The notes beneath the pieces were generated by a model. That model ran no database searches and had not been told where the DNA came from. It worked only from the letters and a program-made list of their open reading frames with translations. The position numbers and the translations under genes are program-made. A DNA stretch of 64,000 nucleotides from Desulfovibrio inopinatus DSM 10711 (GTDB lineage Bacteria > Desulfobacterota > Desulfovibrionia > Desulfovibrionales > Desulfovibrionaceae): positions 62,001 to 126,000 of the forward strand of contig NZ_KE386879.1 in the NCBI RefSeq assembly GCF_000429305.1, written 5' to 3'. Below are positions 36,701 to 43,624 of the stretch, in pieces; position 1 is the first letter of the stretch; every line of letters begins with the position of its first letter.

Positions 36701-37057
36701 CTGTCGAGCTTGGTCTTCAAGAAATCCGTCGTGCCGTTCCTGCAGCGCCTGTCCGGTCGGAATCACGCGAGTGTGCCCGGTAGGCGAATGGTCTTGCATC
36801 GCCTGAACAGCCTCTTCCGTCTGGCTTGGGTCAATCTGCGCTTCGCTGACCACGCGTCCCTGATCGTCAAGCGCCTGCGCAACAACGCCGCTCCCCGGAG
36901 CGGGACGAACAGACGGCGCACCCAGAACGACCTTGCCAAGCGTTTCCTCGTCAATGTCGTAGGGGATGAGGTCGCGTAAAACGTGATCCGTCGTCAAAAT
37001 CGTGCCGTGTTGCGTCGCCACGGGGTGAACAGGCCGGAAGGGGACGAAAGCGAGCAT
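30659..37057 (-). CDS. Giant phage-type polyvalent protein (multi-domain)
   Basis: About 2132 residues from ATG 37057. Upstream in-frame codons to 37252 are antisense to a transposase remnant and are excluded. Segments in order: a nuclease-like region (about 235-335, GDIQHIEESHGD to YWKMSQKKAERY) resembling phage barnase/EndoU/RelE-type domains; a phosphoribosyltransferase (525-730, VVVVEDVLTTG with E647 D648); a zincin-like region (835-1000); a second nuclease-like region (1045-1175, VHIDQRHGPQIQQRG); a duplicated domain (1230-1415 and 1656-1832); a second zincin with HEQKRHHG (H1503, E1504, H1508); and a MuF-C-like domain (1845-2042). Such fused proteins are known from phages and conjugative elements, where they are thought to be delivered with the DNA. 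The 3' end is frameshifted. Domain names are from memory of family patterns. Confidence 0.75.
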   Translation of the reverse strand: MLAFVPFRPVHPVATQHGTILTTDHVLRDLIPYDIDEETLGKVVLGAPSVRPAPGSGVVAQALDDQGRVVSEAQIDPSQTEEAVQAMQDHSPTGHTRVIPTGQALQERHDGFLEDQARQTQTSPELSPSPQTPGSGGIVSMRALDVGEPNQGQGQEPTAVSASDIAASMEYPQTDVLPEQIEESVAPLNSTNASRWDHFETNENGDSFVGSISPSTADDIEALGLSLQSPDVFATPGDIQHIEESHGDQLTDDDIELIQHVVQNPTEILPNIATASSPQRGRRTLFVRSNGKKFVGIVEISQDGSGNILRNYWKMSQKKAERYLKKYREEKDRRLQLGGAAPSPIAPDDNRRSPVGLSGGQAGSAGINTIVSTADNVNTNEERTSQPFSPKQAQSVQRDVPSVVPVSVSYAEQYGPKAGTIVEHVEQDNVDAARNIMKKMPVGALKPLAGVDASSQVGRDELVETVLERMTADVAATRAQETPEPMPGSSPVQDSAGQAVVGIEGKSTAHEKGVTGKPRADMAIQHSEDWDAAKTGDLDAARRIVSSVWQDSHTEAVKAKLDPQKETVFVSVPSTTGSNTLPLALGEELTTRMGGVLFDGKVLFEAEHDAPMKSIPPQERPFVAKEYVAQEGTNLTALQGKNVVVVEDVLTTGASAKAFVRALKKAGISVDTVAGLMGDARLDAEPQLVAKLQKAFARNNIPLNAKKTASVLSRGEVNVILDQINKSRTTDDRQAIARDLQRVLDERTAGVLGTVLRRQGTGSTSRKTESNAFLSPGIQDRAGLQAQSERPQAHGTDLQEEITPSPITPSSHNKSGVPLSSSASDTPHSHPSAPKPSRPAMSNTEASAHIDRWTKGLKGVPEIDIREDGEPGTKGMYQPASKDGKTPPKVTIFANNHTSEADLRNTFKEEVMNHHGVRLALGEQYEAFMTKAYENQAVQDMAAKLEKERGDSFHGNRAIAADEAIAALGRQGWRSTIMDKLVSTVRRFMRRLWPDMKVTDREIRDVIGRSYKAVRTGTGSAASHGPTLTMFSKDQPADAFLEAPGGGRDFGHINDEMAQAMGSRPGPIRLQNGDEKFGAVHIDQRHGPQIQQRGFKDTTGFISHITKNFNAIFKGNTDRHFVLTVRGNRIWPAAIVKMEYSPNGEFYKVVTASPVRKDQYLHPDGVHKKKLLWEGTQDPHRDHNSQTPGVISGQRSDVENITPDVDPVNDGDIMAHRDAQNDEQPVYDPEARVDVVELDSATLPADMDWKDAKAVRNWLFNSADFDTPVQVKKTGETVTFTRRGLKESTKRRGEQQRQAYGALRRLIENAAFFRFEPATQEKHRHLFGQNVYYAALRLGGRDYSVKIKVNLSRAGDIKSYKDHKISEIEVASPMSPTQAHEHGGQSAWPASKNQDYDATSSYPVRVLAGEVNADDGIMRQRDTQQSEKSPLPHDDIDAIIAEFNDATPGAAPVRVFENTEEAEAFAGQNMRGVNGFYDPKNGIVGLIANRVKSAKDLLTTLVHEQKRHHGLRVFLGDQYQAVMDKAWKNPAVQAKIRELMDKGYSWNLRSLKGRRKATDEAISWLADEGWTGSLVDRIIAAVRQWLRKMPRFSHLEFSDAEVRTLIGNAERAVMKPTKVQEATQTGRKGSVEPVAAQRDEKDSSHPVYDPDARVQVVELDSATLPADMDWKDAKAVRNWLFNSADFDTPVQVKKTGETVTFTRRGLKESAKRRGKQQRQAYGALRRLIENAAFFRFEPTDDRHRNLLGQNVYYAVLRMNGEDFSVKIKVDIHNIGGLKSYKDHKISSIEVASPMNPTRAHEHGGQSARKDLTNQDRDATSSYPVRVLAGEVNADDILAQRQSRPSSPFITKRVQRAIDDFARQLDQYFDGKFNKRRHFTLGPTPIILKRLGVPNLPFTMRPGVIPKATQDKHFVRPESFYSLIQNLHDPIMVFESKDGLGNLVVMTEVIDEKGKTVMAAVHVNASMQHHAVNNIASFYGKTNENTFLNWINQGLLRYQNKQKSLAWSQSRELQLPKEGTKRGNKKILTEADFVNASDIQAHRGESFTDAESERRYQEARKGIGTKETFLDHVKGSWNQLATGFTRHFIHLPNEAKFAKARMVAPLGTGAAQCGWCRCAEHAEHHQRPDERGV
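31553..32112 (-). repeat. Internal duplication in polyvalent gene, copy 2 (C-terminal)
   Basis: About 560 bp nearly identical to 32813-33375, offset 1260-1263 bp, in frame. It encodes a domain that starts VVELDSATLPADMDWKDA and ends YPVRVLAGEVNADD. The ends are almost identical at base level while the middle (FRFEP region to KIKV) has diverged, including a one-codon length difference. Confidence 0.88.
32813..33375 (-). repeat. Internal duplication in polyvalent gene, copy 1 (N-terminal)
   Basis: Partner of 31553-32112. The two copies are separated by the second zincin-like domain, so the duplicated unit and the spacer alternate along the protein. The encoded domain contains YSVKIKV and SYKDHKISEIEVASPM, similar to large polyvalent protein-associated domains, but I do not assign a numbered family with confidence. 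Confidence 0.88.
34651..34866 (-). CDS. Small gene embedded out of frame in the polyvalent gene
   Basis: A 71-residue reading frame starting at an ATG with GAGGAC six bases upstream and ending in EQIFKKK. The product is a well-formed charged helical protein (STKELLEFWERFCEGKE, KRKAMHSFLREYKIAP). The giant frame in the same DNA (its residues about 731-803) is low in structure and rich in Q, S, T, G and R. Either a genuine overlapping gene lies here, or the giant frame was joined across what were once two genes. No family recognised. Confidence 0.5.
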   Translation of the reverse strand: MTDKPLPETYRGYSTKELLEFWERFCEGKERGAPAEKRKAMHSFLREYKIAPVYKLNLSDPKLMEQIFKKK

Positions 37058-37640
37058 ACGGTGAGCGCCTGCCCACCCCAGAAGCAATACGGCAAGACAA
37101 AAGTATTCCCTGAGAAATTGTTTCTGCGTTTGCAGCGGGTGAAATCTGTGAATTTCAGGTGAAAACCTTGAGACCCGTGCGCTGGCGAAACGCCAGGGAG
37201 AACACAACCTCAAACAGATGGTTATCCGCCCACTTGGGTATTGTCTGAACAAGCAATCTCGAATGAATTATCGAAAACCGTGCTATCTGATTTCGACAGC
37301 TCCAGACCTCTCTTTGGAGAAATTTCTTCAAGCATATGCCTGACGTTGGGAGGGTGTAGAGAAGGCGCAGATGAGAAATGAGAAGGCGATTGAGCCGGTT
37401 CCGAGTCTACTCGTGTTTGCGTATACCATGCTTCTGCTTGCCGAACATCGTATATACAAACCTGGAGACAAGACCTATCCGAAGCCCAAGTGGCAACAAG
37501 AAGGACGGGTGATGAGCTCGCAGTTCGTCAGCCTCTTCAGAGCCGAGCTATGGGGCAAAGCCATTGCAAACAGAAGTCCCAAAGATTGGAACATTAGCAG
37601 GCGGCTGCGACTTTTTATGCGACCAGATAGCCAAACGTGA
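37033..37640 (+). pseudogene. IS4-type transposase, right copy (middle and 3' end, decayed)
   Basis: Homologous to 30250-30572 over its first 320 bp. It reads RALAKRQGEHNLKQMVIRPLGY, then MNYRKPCYLISTAPDLSLEKFLQAYA, then a TGA where tryptophan is expected (YxWRW). A small deletion removes the E-to-K part of the YREK signature. From 37371 the frame is open to TGA 37638-37640 and encodes the transposase C-terminus (EPVPSLLVFAYTMLLLAEHR, then KPKWQQEGRVMSSQFVSLFR). The 5' part of the gene is missing. Inactive. Confidence 0.78.
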
Positions 37641-37678
37641 AAGGATTGCCGCTGCTTTGGAAAAAAGCAGCGGCAATC
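37639..37678 (+). repeat. Right 40-bp hairpin direct repeat
   Basis: Identical to 29972-30011. Here the hairpin is one base pair longer on each side (AGGATT...AATCCT) and starts in the last codon of the right transposase copy. The right junction to native sequence must lie in or just beyond it. Confidence 0.85.
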
Positions 37679-37895
37679 CTAGAAAGCTTTTCACGGCTCA
37701 ATGTCATCACGGCGTGATGTATTTTTCGATGGAAAGGGGGATTGTAGAATGTGTGCATCTCCCGAGTGTTTTTCGTGGCAAAAAATACCACACGAATCCT
37801 GAAACACAAAAAATTGTGCTTACACTCTCCACAAGAAAGTATGTCTTCAGGATCCTTGTCTCGGTAAGAACCGTACGAAGGAACCGCTTCTGAAG

Positions 37896-38090
37896 CTACG
37901 CAGATCGATTGACGAGTGAACCTTCCAACGCTTGTTCAATGATGCGCGGTTGTGCGTTGTTTCGTTCAATAGACATATCGACTTCCGCTTTGTGACGTTC
38001 AGAGCTGTCTTGCAGGTAGGTATTCATCAGACGGCTGATGCGGATACCTGCAAGTTCTTGCGGAAACTTGATGCCAAAGGCTTTCGACAT
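37896..38090 (-). CDS. Small hypothetical protein, 64 residues
   Basis: It starts ATGTCGAAAGCC with a strong ribosome binding site (AAGGAGG, 5 nt spacing). The sequence has IKFPQELAGIRISRLMNTYLQDSSERHKAEVDMSIERNNAQP, which is helical and charged, a little like small anti-sigma or flagellar accessory proteins (compare NTYLQDSSERH). No family is assigned. It is a single gene between the island and the HD-domain gene. Confidence 0.7.
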   Translation of the reverse strand: MSKAFGIKFPQELAGIRISRLMNTYLQDSSERHKAEVDMSIERNNAQPRIIEQALEGSLVNRSA

Positions 38091-38184
38091 GGGGGCCTCC
38101 TTACGGCAGAGCCAACAGTTTTCACGAATTATTTATGAGAATATCAATTCAAGGGGCATTTGACAAGACGTGCTAAGTAACTTT

Positions 38185-39159
38185 TCAGTGACTGTCTGAA
38201 GGATCGGTCTTTTGGGATATGGTAGGATTTGCTATGCCTGGACGGTTGAAATGGGAAGAGTAGCATTGCATGGATTCGTTGCATTGACGTAAAACATGTT
38301 GAAGATAATCAATATTACATTGAATAGCCTCATGATACAAATCAGCGTTTATCCCAAACCGCATGCGGAAATGATGCTGAACAGCGTGGGCAATGTTGTC
38401 GAAGCTGGCGAGGCGTGGTTGCACGGTTTTTTGGTAGAAATCGTTGGTTTGATGGTAGAGTTCAATCTCTGTCGTATACGCGTTGAGTCCTGCTTCCTCA
38501 AATTCCTCAAAAAGCAACAATAATTTTTCGAGATATTTTCGATCGGCCATTTGAGCGAGAAGGTCCGCCGACCCCACGACTTTGGCCAGAAGACGAATGG
38601 TTTCCGTACGAAAATGTATGGTATCAATTTGGCGAACGAGCTCCGTGACCTGGATGATGTGTGCTGCATCGTCAACGAAATGCGGCGGAACATTTTTATC
38701 GGCAAAATAGGCACGAAGAAACGCAATACTACGTTTTTCATGGCCAACCATGAAGCGAGCCCCGGTGCCTTGAGTTTCGTGCAGTGTTTGTACAAGTCCA
38801 AGATCGTGAAATAATGCGGCGACAAGAGCAGTCAGCGTCATCCTTCCATCAATGGCGACTTTGCCGGACAGAGCAAGACCGTGCAGTATCCTCACCGTTG
38901 CCAAAGCAACGGAATTGGTATGTTCGAGGTCATGATATTTGGCCGTGCTCGCTCGAAAACCGGGGTATTCACCTTTAAAAAGACGAATGATATCGTTATG
39001 AACAGTCTCAAGAAGATCACCATCCATATTGGGTGAAATGGATGTTGCGATAGAGTGGACTTCCTGTTTGACCTCCTGTGGATCTGCATGGTCAAGGAGG
39101 TCGTAAAGCTTGCACTGATTGCCTGCTTCGGTTTGGGCTGAATCACGAGCCAAAATCAT
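38185..39159 (-). CDS. HD-domain phosphohydrolase
   Basis: About 324 residues. The HD superfamily metal motif is YHDLEHT (first His) and ALFHDLG (His-Asp pair), with a further conserved His-rich helix around GHEKRSIAFLRAYF and a later VVGSADLLAQMADRKYLE. No GYP motif is visible, so this is not a typical c-di-GMP phosphodiesterase. It may act on nucleotides or another phosphoester. ATG 39159 is chosen; a TTG at 39219 would add 20 residues without a ribosome binding site. Confidence 0.82.
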   Translation of the reverse strand: MILARDSAQTEAGNQCKLYDLLDHADPQEVKQEVHSIATSISPNMDGDLLETVHNDIIRLFKGEYPGFRASTAKYHDLEHTNSVALATVRILHGLALSGKVAIDGRMTLTALVAALFHDLGLVQTLHETQGTGARFMVGHEKRSIAFLRAYFADKNVPPHFVDDAAHIIQVTELVRQIDTIHFRTETIRLLAKVVGSADLLAQMADRKYLEKLLLLFEEFEEAGLNAYTTEIELYHQTNDFYQKTVQPRLASFDNIAHAVQHHFRMRFGINADLYHEAIQCNIDYLQHVLRQCNESMQCYSSHFNRPGIANPTISQKTDPSDSH

Positions 39160-39305
39160 ACACACCTGCTTTTTTCCCGATAGGACCAAAATCTTACGTC
39201 GAGCTGTGTGGAAAGGCAAGCATCGGAACGTGGTGAAAAAGGAAAACCGAAGGGAGGGAGGAAAGCCGTACGCTGAGGAACATCACGTGCAGTATTGTTA
39301 TATTG

Positions 39306-39357
39306 CTTCGATGCGGCTCGAATTCTGGGGTATTATCCAGAACTCGAGCCGTCCGAA
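39306..39357. repeat. Imperfect inverted repeat between convergent-side genes
   Basis: CTTCG-ATG-CGGCTCGA-A-TTCTGG on the left pairs with CCAGAA-CT-CGAGCCG-TC-CGAAG on the right, with small bulges and a 7-8 nt loop. It lies between the U32-family gene end and the start of the HD-domain gene, both on the minus strand. It could end transcription of nothing upstream, so it is more likely a leader structure for the HD gene or a 3' processing signal for the U32 operon. There is no T run on either side. Confidence 0.5.
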
Positions 39358-39380
39358 GAAATTGCTATGTACCAAGCCCT

Positions 39381-41363
39381 TTAAATGAGGCCAACTTCCC
39401 AGTTAAACAAGCCCGGGCGTTCCGAAATGGGAACGTTTTTCGGTGTGGGTTCACGCAAATGAATGTAGACGCTGTAACCAGCTCGTTCAAGTTCTCGTGA
39501 TTTTCCTGTCAGATCAAGATTCCAGGAAGGAAAAATCCAAATATTTTGTCCATGCTTGGCGGTGAAGCATACTTCGTTCATAGGACTCTTGAGCGGCATA
39601 TGGTGCTTGAGGTCCATGGCGAGTGTGCGAGACAGGCCCAGTGGCCAGCGTCCGTGTTGAACAATACCAAGCGGAAGAGGGCTTTTGGTTGGCAGACTAA
39701 CCAGATCTTCTTGAGAAAGTTCCGGCGAGACAATGGCACCACAAAAACCCATTTGTTCAAGAACTTTCAACGCGAGGGCATTCGACGTATTGCAAAACGG
39801 TCCGGCCCAAAGTTGCGTTTCTTTTTTGAGGTGCTTCGGAAACAAACTGCGCTGCCAAGGTGCATTCAGTACGAATTTTCGGGCTCCACGACGCAAAAGG
39901 AGATCCGTCAACGCCACATACTCGTTTTCTTCGTTCGGCCAGATGATAGGAGGGAGCCACCACCATGCTTGCCCGGAACGGGTGAGTGGGAGGCTATGTC
40001 CTTTTCCGACTGCGAGCCACATACCGAAGTCTGTGCGAATACGATCAAGAGGAGGGTTGCGCCATACATCATACGTCAACGAACGCATTTTTCGTGGCGA
40101 CTTGAAGGGCGCAGGAAGAGTGGCTACAAACTGCGATTCTTTATTTTGCGGTTTAGGGATGGCTTCAAGCTCGGCTTGCATGGAGTCGACAATGGAAACA
40201 AGATCGGCTTCCCGCCTGTCGATGAGGAAGACCTGAGTTCCGGATTTCGGACGATGTCGCCCTTGGTATCGCACATCAAAACGTCCGCCCTTCGGAAAGG
40301 ATTTGGGAGAACGAATGACCTGATGACCGGGCTCGTCTTCATAGCCAATACGCAAGATATCTCCGGGCAACAAACCGATACGTGGGGAGAAAGAGGCCTT
40401 TCCAGGGCCACTCAGTGATAATCGACCCACAACCATACCGGAGCCGGTTTGTTTGATTGCCTCGACCGGGTTTTTCGGTTTCTGCGGCAAAAAAGAATAG
40501 TGCGTTCCCGGCCGGCCGAGAGACTGTTCCAGATAGCTTAGTGCCTGTTTCTTTGCATCGGGATTGCCTGGTTCATCACGTAGTAGCTTGTACGCGCTGA
40601 CGGTGTGGTACACATAATGCGGTCCTTTTTTTCGACCTTCAATTTTCCAGGCACTCACGTTTTTAATAGTGAGGAGCGTCTTTGCGAGCACATCAAGGCT
40701 GAGGTCGAGGCAGGAAAAATAACGTCCCTTTTGCCCCTTATTTTCATAGACCCGTCGACACGGTTGAACACAACGACCGCGCAATCCACTTTTCCCGCCT
40801 AAGAAACTGCTCCAGTAACAGCGACCGGAAATATTATGGCATAGCGCACCGTGAACAAACGTTTCGAGTGTGACACCGTCCGGACAGGCTTCGGACATGG
40901 CACGGATTTCATCCACATTGAGTTCTCGAGGGAGGACCGCCCGCTGCACACCCAGTGCAGGAAGAAGCGAAAGATTGCGTTGGTGTGAGATGTTGGCCAA
41001 CGTGGACACATGAATTTCGCCGGAAAAGCCAACTTGACGGGCAAGCTCGATAACGCCGAGGTCGCACACAATAAAGGCATCGGGTGCAACAAGACGCACT
41101 GTCCGATCGATTAGACGACCGGCCTTGTCGATTTCGTCAGGTTTGACCAATGTATTGATGGCAACATATACTCGACGGCTTTTTTTATGGGCCAATTCGG
41201 TAAGTTGAGCCAGTTCAGTGATAGAAAAATTATCAGCTTGCATACGGGCCGAAAAATGTTTCAGACCAACGTATACAGCGTCGGCACCGGCTGCCAGGGC
41301 GGCAAGAAAAGAAGCCCTGTCTCCGGCCGGGGCGAGAAGTTCCGGGCGGGCGGAAGAAGTCAT
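39381..41363 (-). CDS. U32 peptidase family protein (RlhA/TrhP-like)
   Basis: A 660-residue protein. The N-terminus ELLAPAGDRASFLAALAAGADAVYVG and the family signature ETFVHGALCHNISGRCYWSSFLGGKSGLRGRCVQPCRR, with the conserved cysteines, define U32. Relatives RlhA and TrhP carry out 5-hydroxycytidine or 5-hydroxyuridine formation in RNA rather than proteolysis. The long C-terminal half (about 330-660) is an additional domain, as in large U32 proteins. So an RNA hydroxylation role is likelier than a protease, but is not proven. It lies 27 bp after a small gene, probably one operon. Confidence 0.87.
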   Translation of the reverse strand: MTSSARPELLAPAGDRASFLAALAAGADAVYVGLKHFSARMQADNFSITELAQLTELAHKKSRRVYVAINTLVKPDEIDKAGRLIDRTVRLVAPDAFIVCDLGVIELARQVGFSGEIHVSTLANISHQRNLSLLPALGVQRAVLPRELNVDEIRAMSEACPDGVTLETFVHGALCHNISGRCYWSSFLGGKSGLRGRCVQPCRRVYENKGQKGRYFSCLDLSLDVLAKTLLTIKNVSAWKIEGRKKGPHYVYHTVSAYKLLRDEPGNPDAKKQALSYLEQSLGRPGTHYSFLPQKPKNPVEAIKQTGSGMVVGRLSLSGPGKASFSPRIGLLPGDILRIGYEDEPGHQVIRSPKSFPKGGRFDVRYQGRHRPKSGTQVFLIDRREADLVSIVDSMQAELEAIPKPQNKESQFVATLPAPFKSPRKMRSLTYDVWRNPPLDRIRTDFGMWLAVGKGHSLPLTRSGQAWWWLPPIIWPNEENEYVALTDLLLRRGARKFVLNAPWQRSLFPKHLKKETQLWAGPFCNTSNALALKVLEQMGFCGAIVSPELSQEDLVSLPTKSPLPLGIVQHGRWPLGLSRTLAMDLKHHMPLKSPMNEVCFTAKHGQNIWIFPSWNLDLTGKSRELERAGYSVYIHLREPTPKNVPISERPGLFNWEVGLI

Positions 41364-41390
41364 GCCTTGGATGTCCTTTTCGTCGTCGGA

Positions 41391-41663
41391 TTAGAATTCG
41401 AGGATGTCTGCAATGACATCCTCTATACGAAATGTATTGTAGTAATCGCACTCGGCATCGGAGAGTGCGTCCAATGCTTGCTGGCGCAGAGTTGCATTTT
41501 CCTCACCGGGAAGCGCGTTGTGAAGTCGGTTGCGCACCGTATCGAAAATTCGTGCCGCCGATTCTTTGCAGGCTTCCTTGGCGATAAACTGGGCGTAGGA
41601 AAAGCTAATGGCGTTGGTATTGCCATCCATGATGCACCGTGTTGTTGAGAGAGAGTTGTTCAT
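41391..41663 (-). CDS. Small hypothetical protein, 90 residues
   Basis: An acidic helical protein with the middle part FSYAQFIAKEACKESAARIFDTVRNRLHN and an acidic C-terminus. No motif or family recognised; no signal peptide. It sits 27 bp upstream of the U32-family gene, so probably in its operon. The ribosome binding site is weak. Codon use fits the genome. Confidence 0.6.
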   Translation of the reverse strand: MNNSLSTTRCIMDGNTNAISFSYAQFIAKEACKESAARIFDTVRNRLHNALPGEENATLRQQALDALSDAECDYYNTFRIEDVIADILEF

Positions 41664-41875
41664 GAGGAAAAGTTTACTTTTTGCCGCGATGATCCTGCCT
41701 TGTCAATAAAAAAGTAGCAAGAGATAATCTGCATAAATAAAAATATACGTTGTTTTTCTTCCGACGTGCGTATTTTTCTTGAAAAAAACGACGATATTGG
41801 AAAATATGCCTGTTTCACCAATCAATAATATGTGGTTTGGATTAACACTGAGAACCATACCTAAAGGATAGGGCT

Positions 41876-43063
41876 ATGTGTGTACTGACTGGTCAACTGA
41901 CAGAATATCTCGAAAAAGGCTCCTGGATTCGTCGCATTTTTGAAACCGGTATTGAGCTCAAAAAAAAATATGGTTCGCAAGCTGTTTGCGATTTCAGCTT
42001 GGGGAACCCCGATCTGCCTCCACCGCCCATTGTCGGTGAGTGCCTGTCAGAGTTGGCCCAGACGGCGTCGACGCCGTTTGCCTTCGGGTATATGCCTAAT
42101 CCAGGGTATCCAGAGGTTCGTCAAGCATTAGCTACGAAAGTGAGCCAGGAGCAGGGTGTTCCTCTGAGTGCCACGGATATTCTCGTCACGGCCGGGGCAG
42201 CAGGAGGTATAAATACAGTTCTTCGTGCTGTTTTGGAACCGGGCGACGAAGTGGTTTGTCCCTCTCCGTATTTTTTAGAGTATAAGTTCTATGTCGAGAA
42301 CTTTAAGGCAACTCTGCGACCTGTTCTCATGCCAGCACCTGCATTCGACCTTGATGTCGGTGCACTCGCCGGTGCGTTGACGGAAAAAACACGAGTTGTT
42401 CTTATCAACTCGCCACACAATCCCACAGGAGCTGTGTATGGCGAAGAAGCGCTTGATCGACTCTGTGTTCTGCTTGAAGAACATAGTCGTAAAATCGGTC
42501 ACCCCGTCTTGCTTATCGCCGACGAACCATATCGATTTCTCACGTATGACGGCGTTGAAGTTCCTCCAATCTTGCCGCGTTATCCATATACGGTGCTCAT
42601 CAGTTCTTTTTCCAAGAATCTCGCGTTGGCTGGAGAACGTGTCGGCTATATCGCACTGTCCCCCGATATGCCAGACCGGACGACCATCATGAATGGATTG
42701 GTTTTTTCCTCACGCGTTCTTGGTTTTGTCAATGCACCGGCCATTGGACAAAAGATTCTGCTCAAAGCACTCGGAGAGAACGTGGATGTGGCTTCTTATG
42801 CCCGACGTCGCGATATGCTGGGCGATATTCTGACAGAAGCCGGATTCGAGTTCGCGATGCCGAGCGGCACATTCTACTTTTTTGTCGCTGCTCCGGGTGG
42901 CGATGACATCGCATTTGTCAATCGATTGCAGGAAAAGCGCATATTGGCTGTTCCCGGCACAGGATTTGGCGCTAAAGGTTTTTTCCGGCTGGCATTCTGT
43001 GTCGAAGACGATGTCATTGAACGCTCCCGAGCCGGTTTTCTAGAGATGATGGGGAAGGCGTAA
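41876..43063 (+). CDS. Class I/II PLP-dependent aminotransferase
   Basis: A 395-residue cytoplasmic aminotransferase of fold type I. Features: the substrate loop DFSLGNPDLPPPP, the dimer/PLP segment VTAGAAGGINTVLRAV, NSPHNPTGAVY, the PLP-phenol partner ADEPYRFL, and the PLP lysine K247 in SSFSKNLALAGERVGY with the conserved arginine. The C-terminal FRLAFC holds the carboxylate-binding arginine. It is likely to act on aspartate, alanine or an aromatic amino acid. Ribosome binding site AAAGGAT. It stands alone on the strand and is followed by a hairpin. Confidence 0.9.
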   Translation: MCVLTGQLTEYLEKGSWIRRIFETGIELKKKYGSQAVCDFSLGNPDLPPPPIVGECLSELAQTASTPFAFGYMPNPGYPEVRQALATKVSQEQGVPLSATDILVTAGAAGGINTVLRAVLEPGDEVVCPSPYFLEYKFYVENFKATLRPVLMPAPAFDLDVGALAGALTEKTRVVLINSPHNPTGAVYGEEALDRLCVLLEEHSRKIGHPVLLIADEPYRFLTYDGVEVPPILPRYPYTVLISSFSKNLALAGERVGYIALSPDMPDRTTIMNGLVFSSRVLGFVNAPAIGQKILLKALGENVDVASYARRRDMLGDILTEAGFEFAMPSGTFYFFVAAPGGDDIAFVNRLQEKRILAVPGTGFGAKGFFRLAFCVEDDVIERSRAGFLEMMGKA

Positions 43064-43624
43064 GCGATGAATATCCACCACAACCGTGATATATCCAGAG
43101 AGAGGGCACACTCGGTGTAATTTTTCACAAACAGAGCGAAAGTCTCTGGCACGGTTACATTTTTATACTTCTTGCTCTTTGGTACAGCGGCTTGACCTTC
43201 TGGGGATAGCCGCTGTCTTTAGATTTGTTGGTGTTTTTGAGATTTATATTGATTGTTAGAATCATGCTGTGTCCGATGTAATCGAAATACCCAAAACACA
43301 GCATTTGAAAATTGATTGTATATAGAGATGGATTTCAGTATTTTTATTTTATTGATTCATTCTCATGCCTACATGAATCGAATGCATGTGTATAGCAGTA
43401 TATCTAGGTATGTACCAATATATATTGCCATAGGTTTTATTGAAACCAACTATCAATGCGATATGTCTATTAATACGGCTGGGTTGAATCCAAATTATCA
43501 ATTGGAGATGTCATCAGAAATAATATACCGCTAATCAACAAACTTTGAATGAACATAATGGATGTTTACTGTTTTAAAAAACATATAATGCTACCGAATA
43601 GACAATATACGTGAAAAGAGTGGT
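43064..43624. other. Long AT-rich gap before the ECF operon
   Basis: After the aminotransferase terminator-like hairpin there are about 400 bp of AT-rich sequence without a convincing gene. The one longer open frame (43316-43534) has no ribosome binding site or motif. ECF transporter operons often carry a riboswitch in such a leader; I looked for conserved thiamine, FMN and cobalamin cores and did not find one. Confidence 0.5.
43184..43221 (+). terminator. Possible terminator after aminotransferase
   Basis: ACAGCGGCT (43184-43192) pairs with AGCCGCTGT (43208-43216), 9 bp perfect with a 15-nt loop, followed by CTTTAGATTTG. The T run is short, so termination may be partial. Confidence 0.5.

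Larger units (their letters stand above)
29972..37678. mobile_element. Composite element remnant: two IS4-type copies around a phage polyvalent gene
   Basis: The region is bounded by identical 40-bp hairpin sequences (29972-30011 and 37639-37678). Inside are two decayed copies of the same transposase gene in the same orientation (30138-30625 and about 37033-37640), which share a diverged repeat of about 320 bp. Between them lies a minus-strand gene for a phage-type polyvalent protein. Left and right transposase copies have lost opposite (inner) ends, as in a decayed composite transposon. Alternatively it is a prophage remnant whose att sites are the 40-bp repeats and which later received IS copies. 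Confidence 0.65.

Noticed and set aside
37058-37252. N-terminal 65 codons of the giant polyvalent frame
   Set aside because: This DNA is antisense to the right transposase remnant, which explains why the same peptide is repeated near 30162-30479 without any protein function.
43316-43534. 72-codon open frame in the pre-ECF gap
   Set aside because: No ribosome binding site, AT-rich random-looking product, no similarity pattern.
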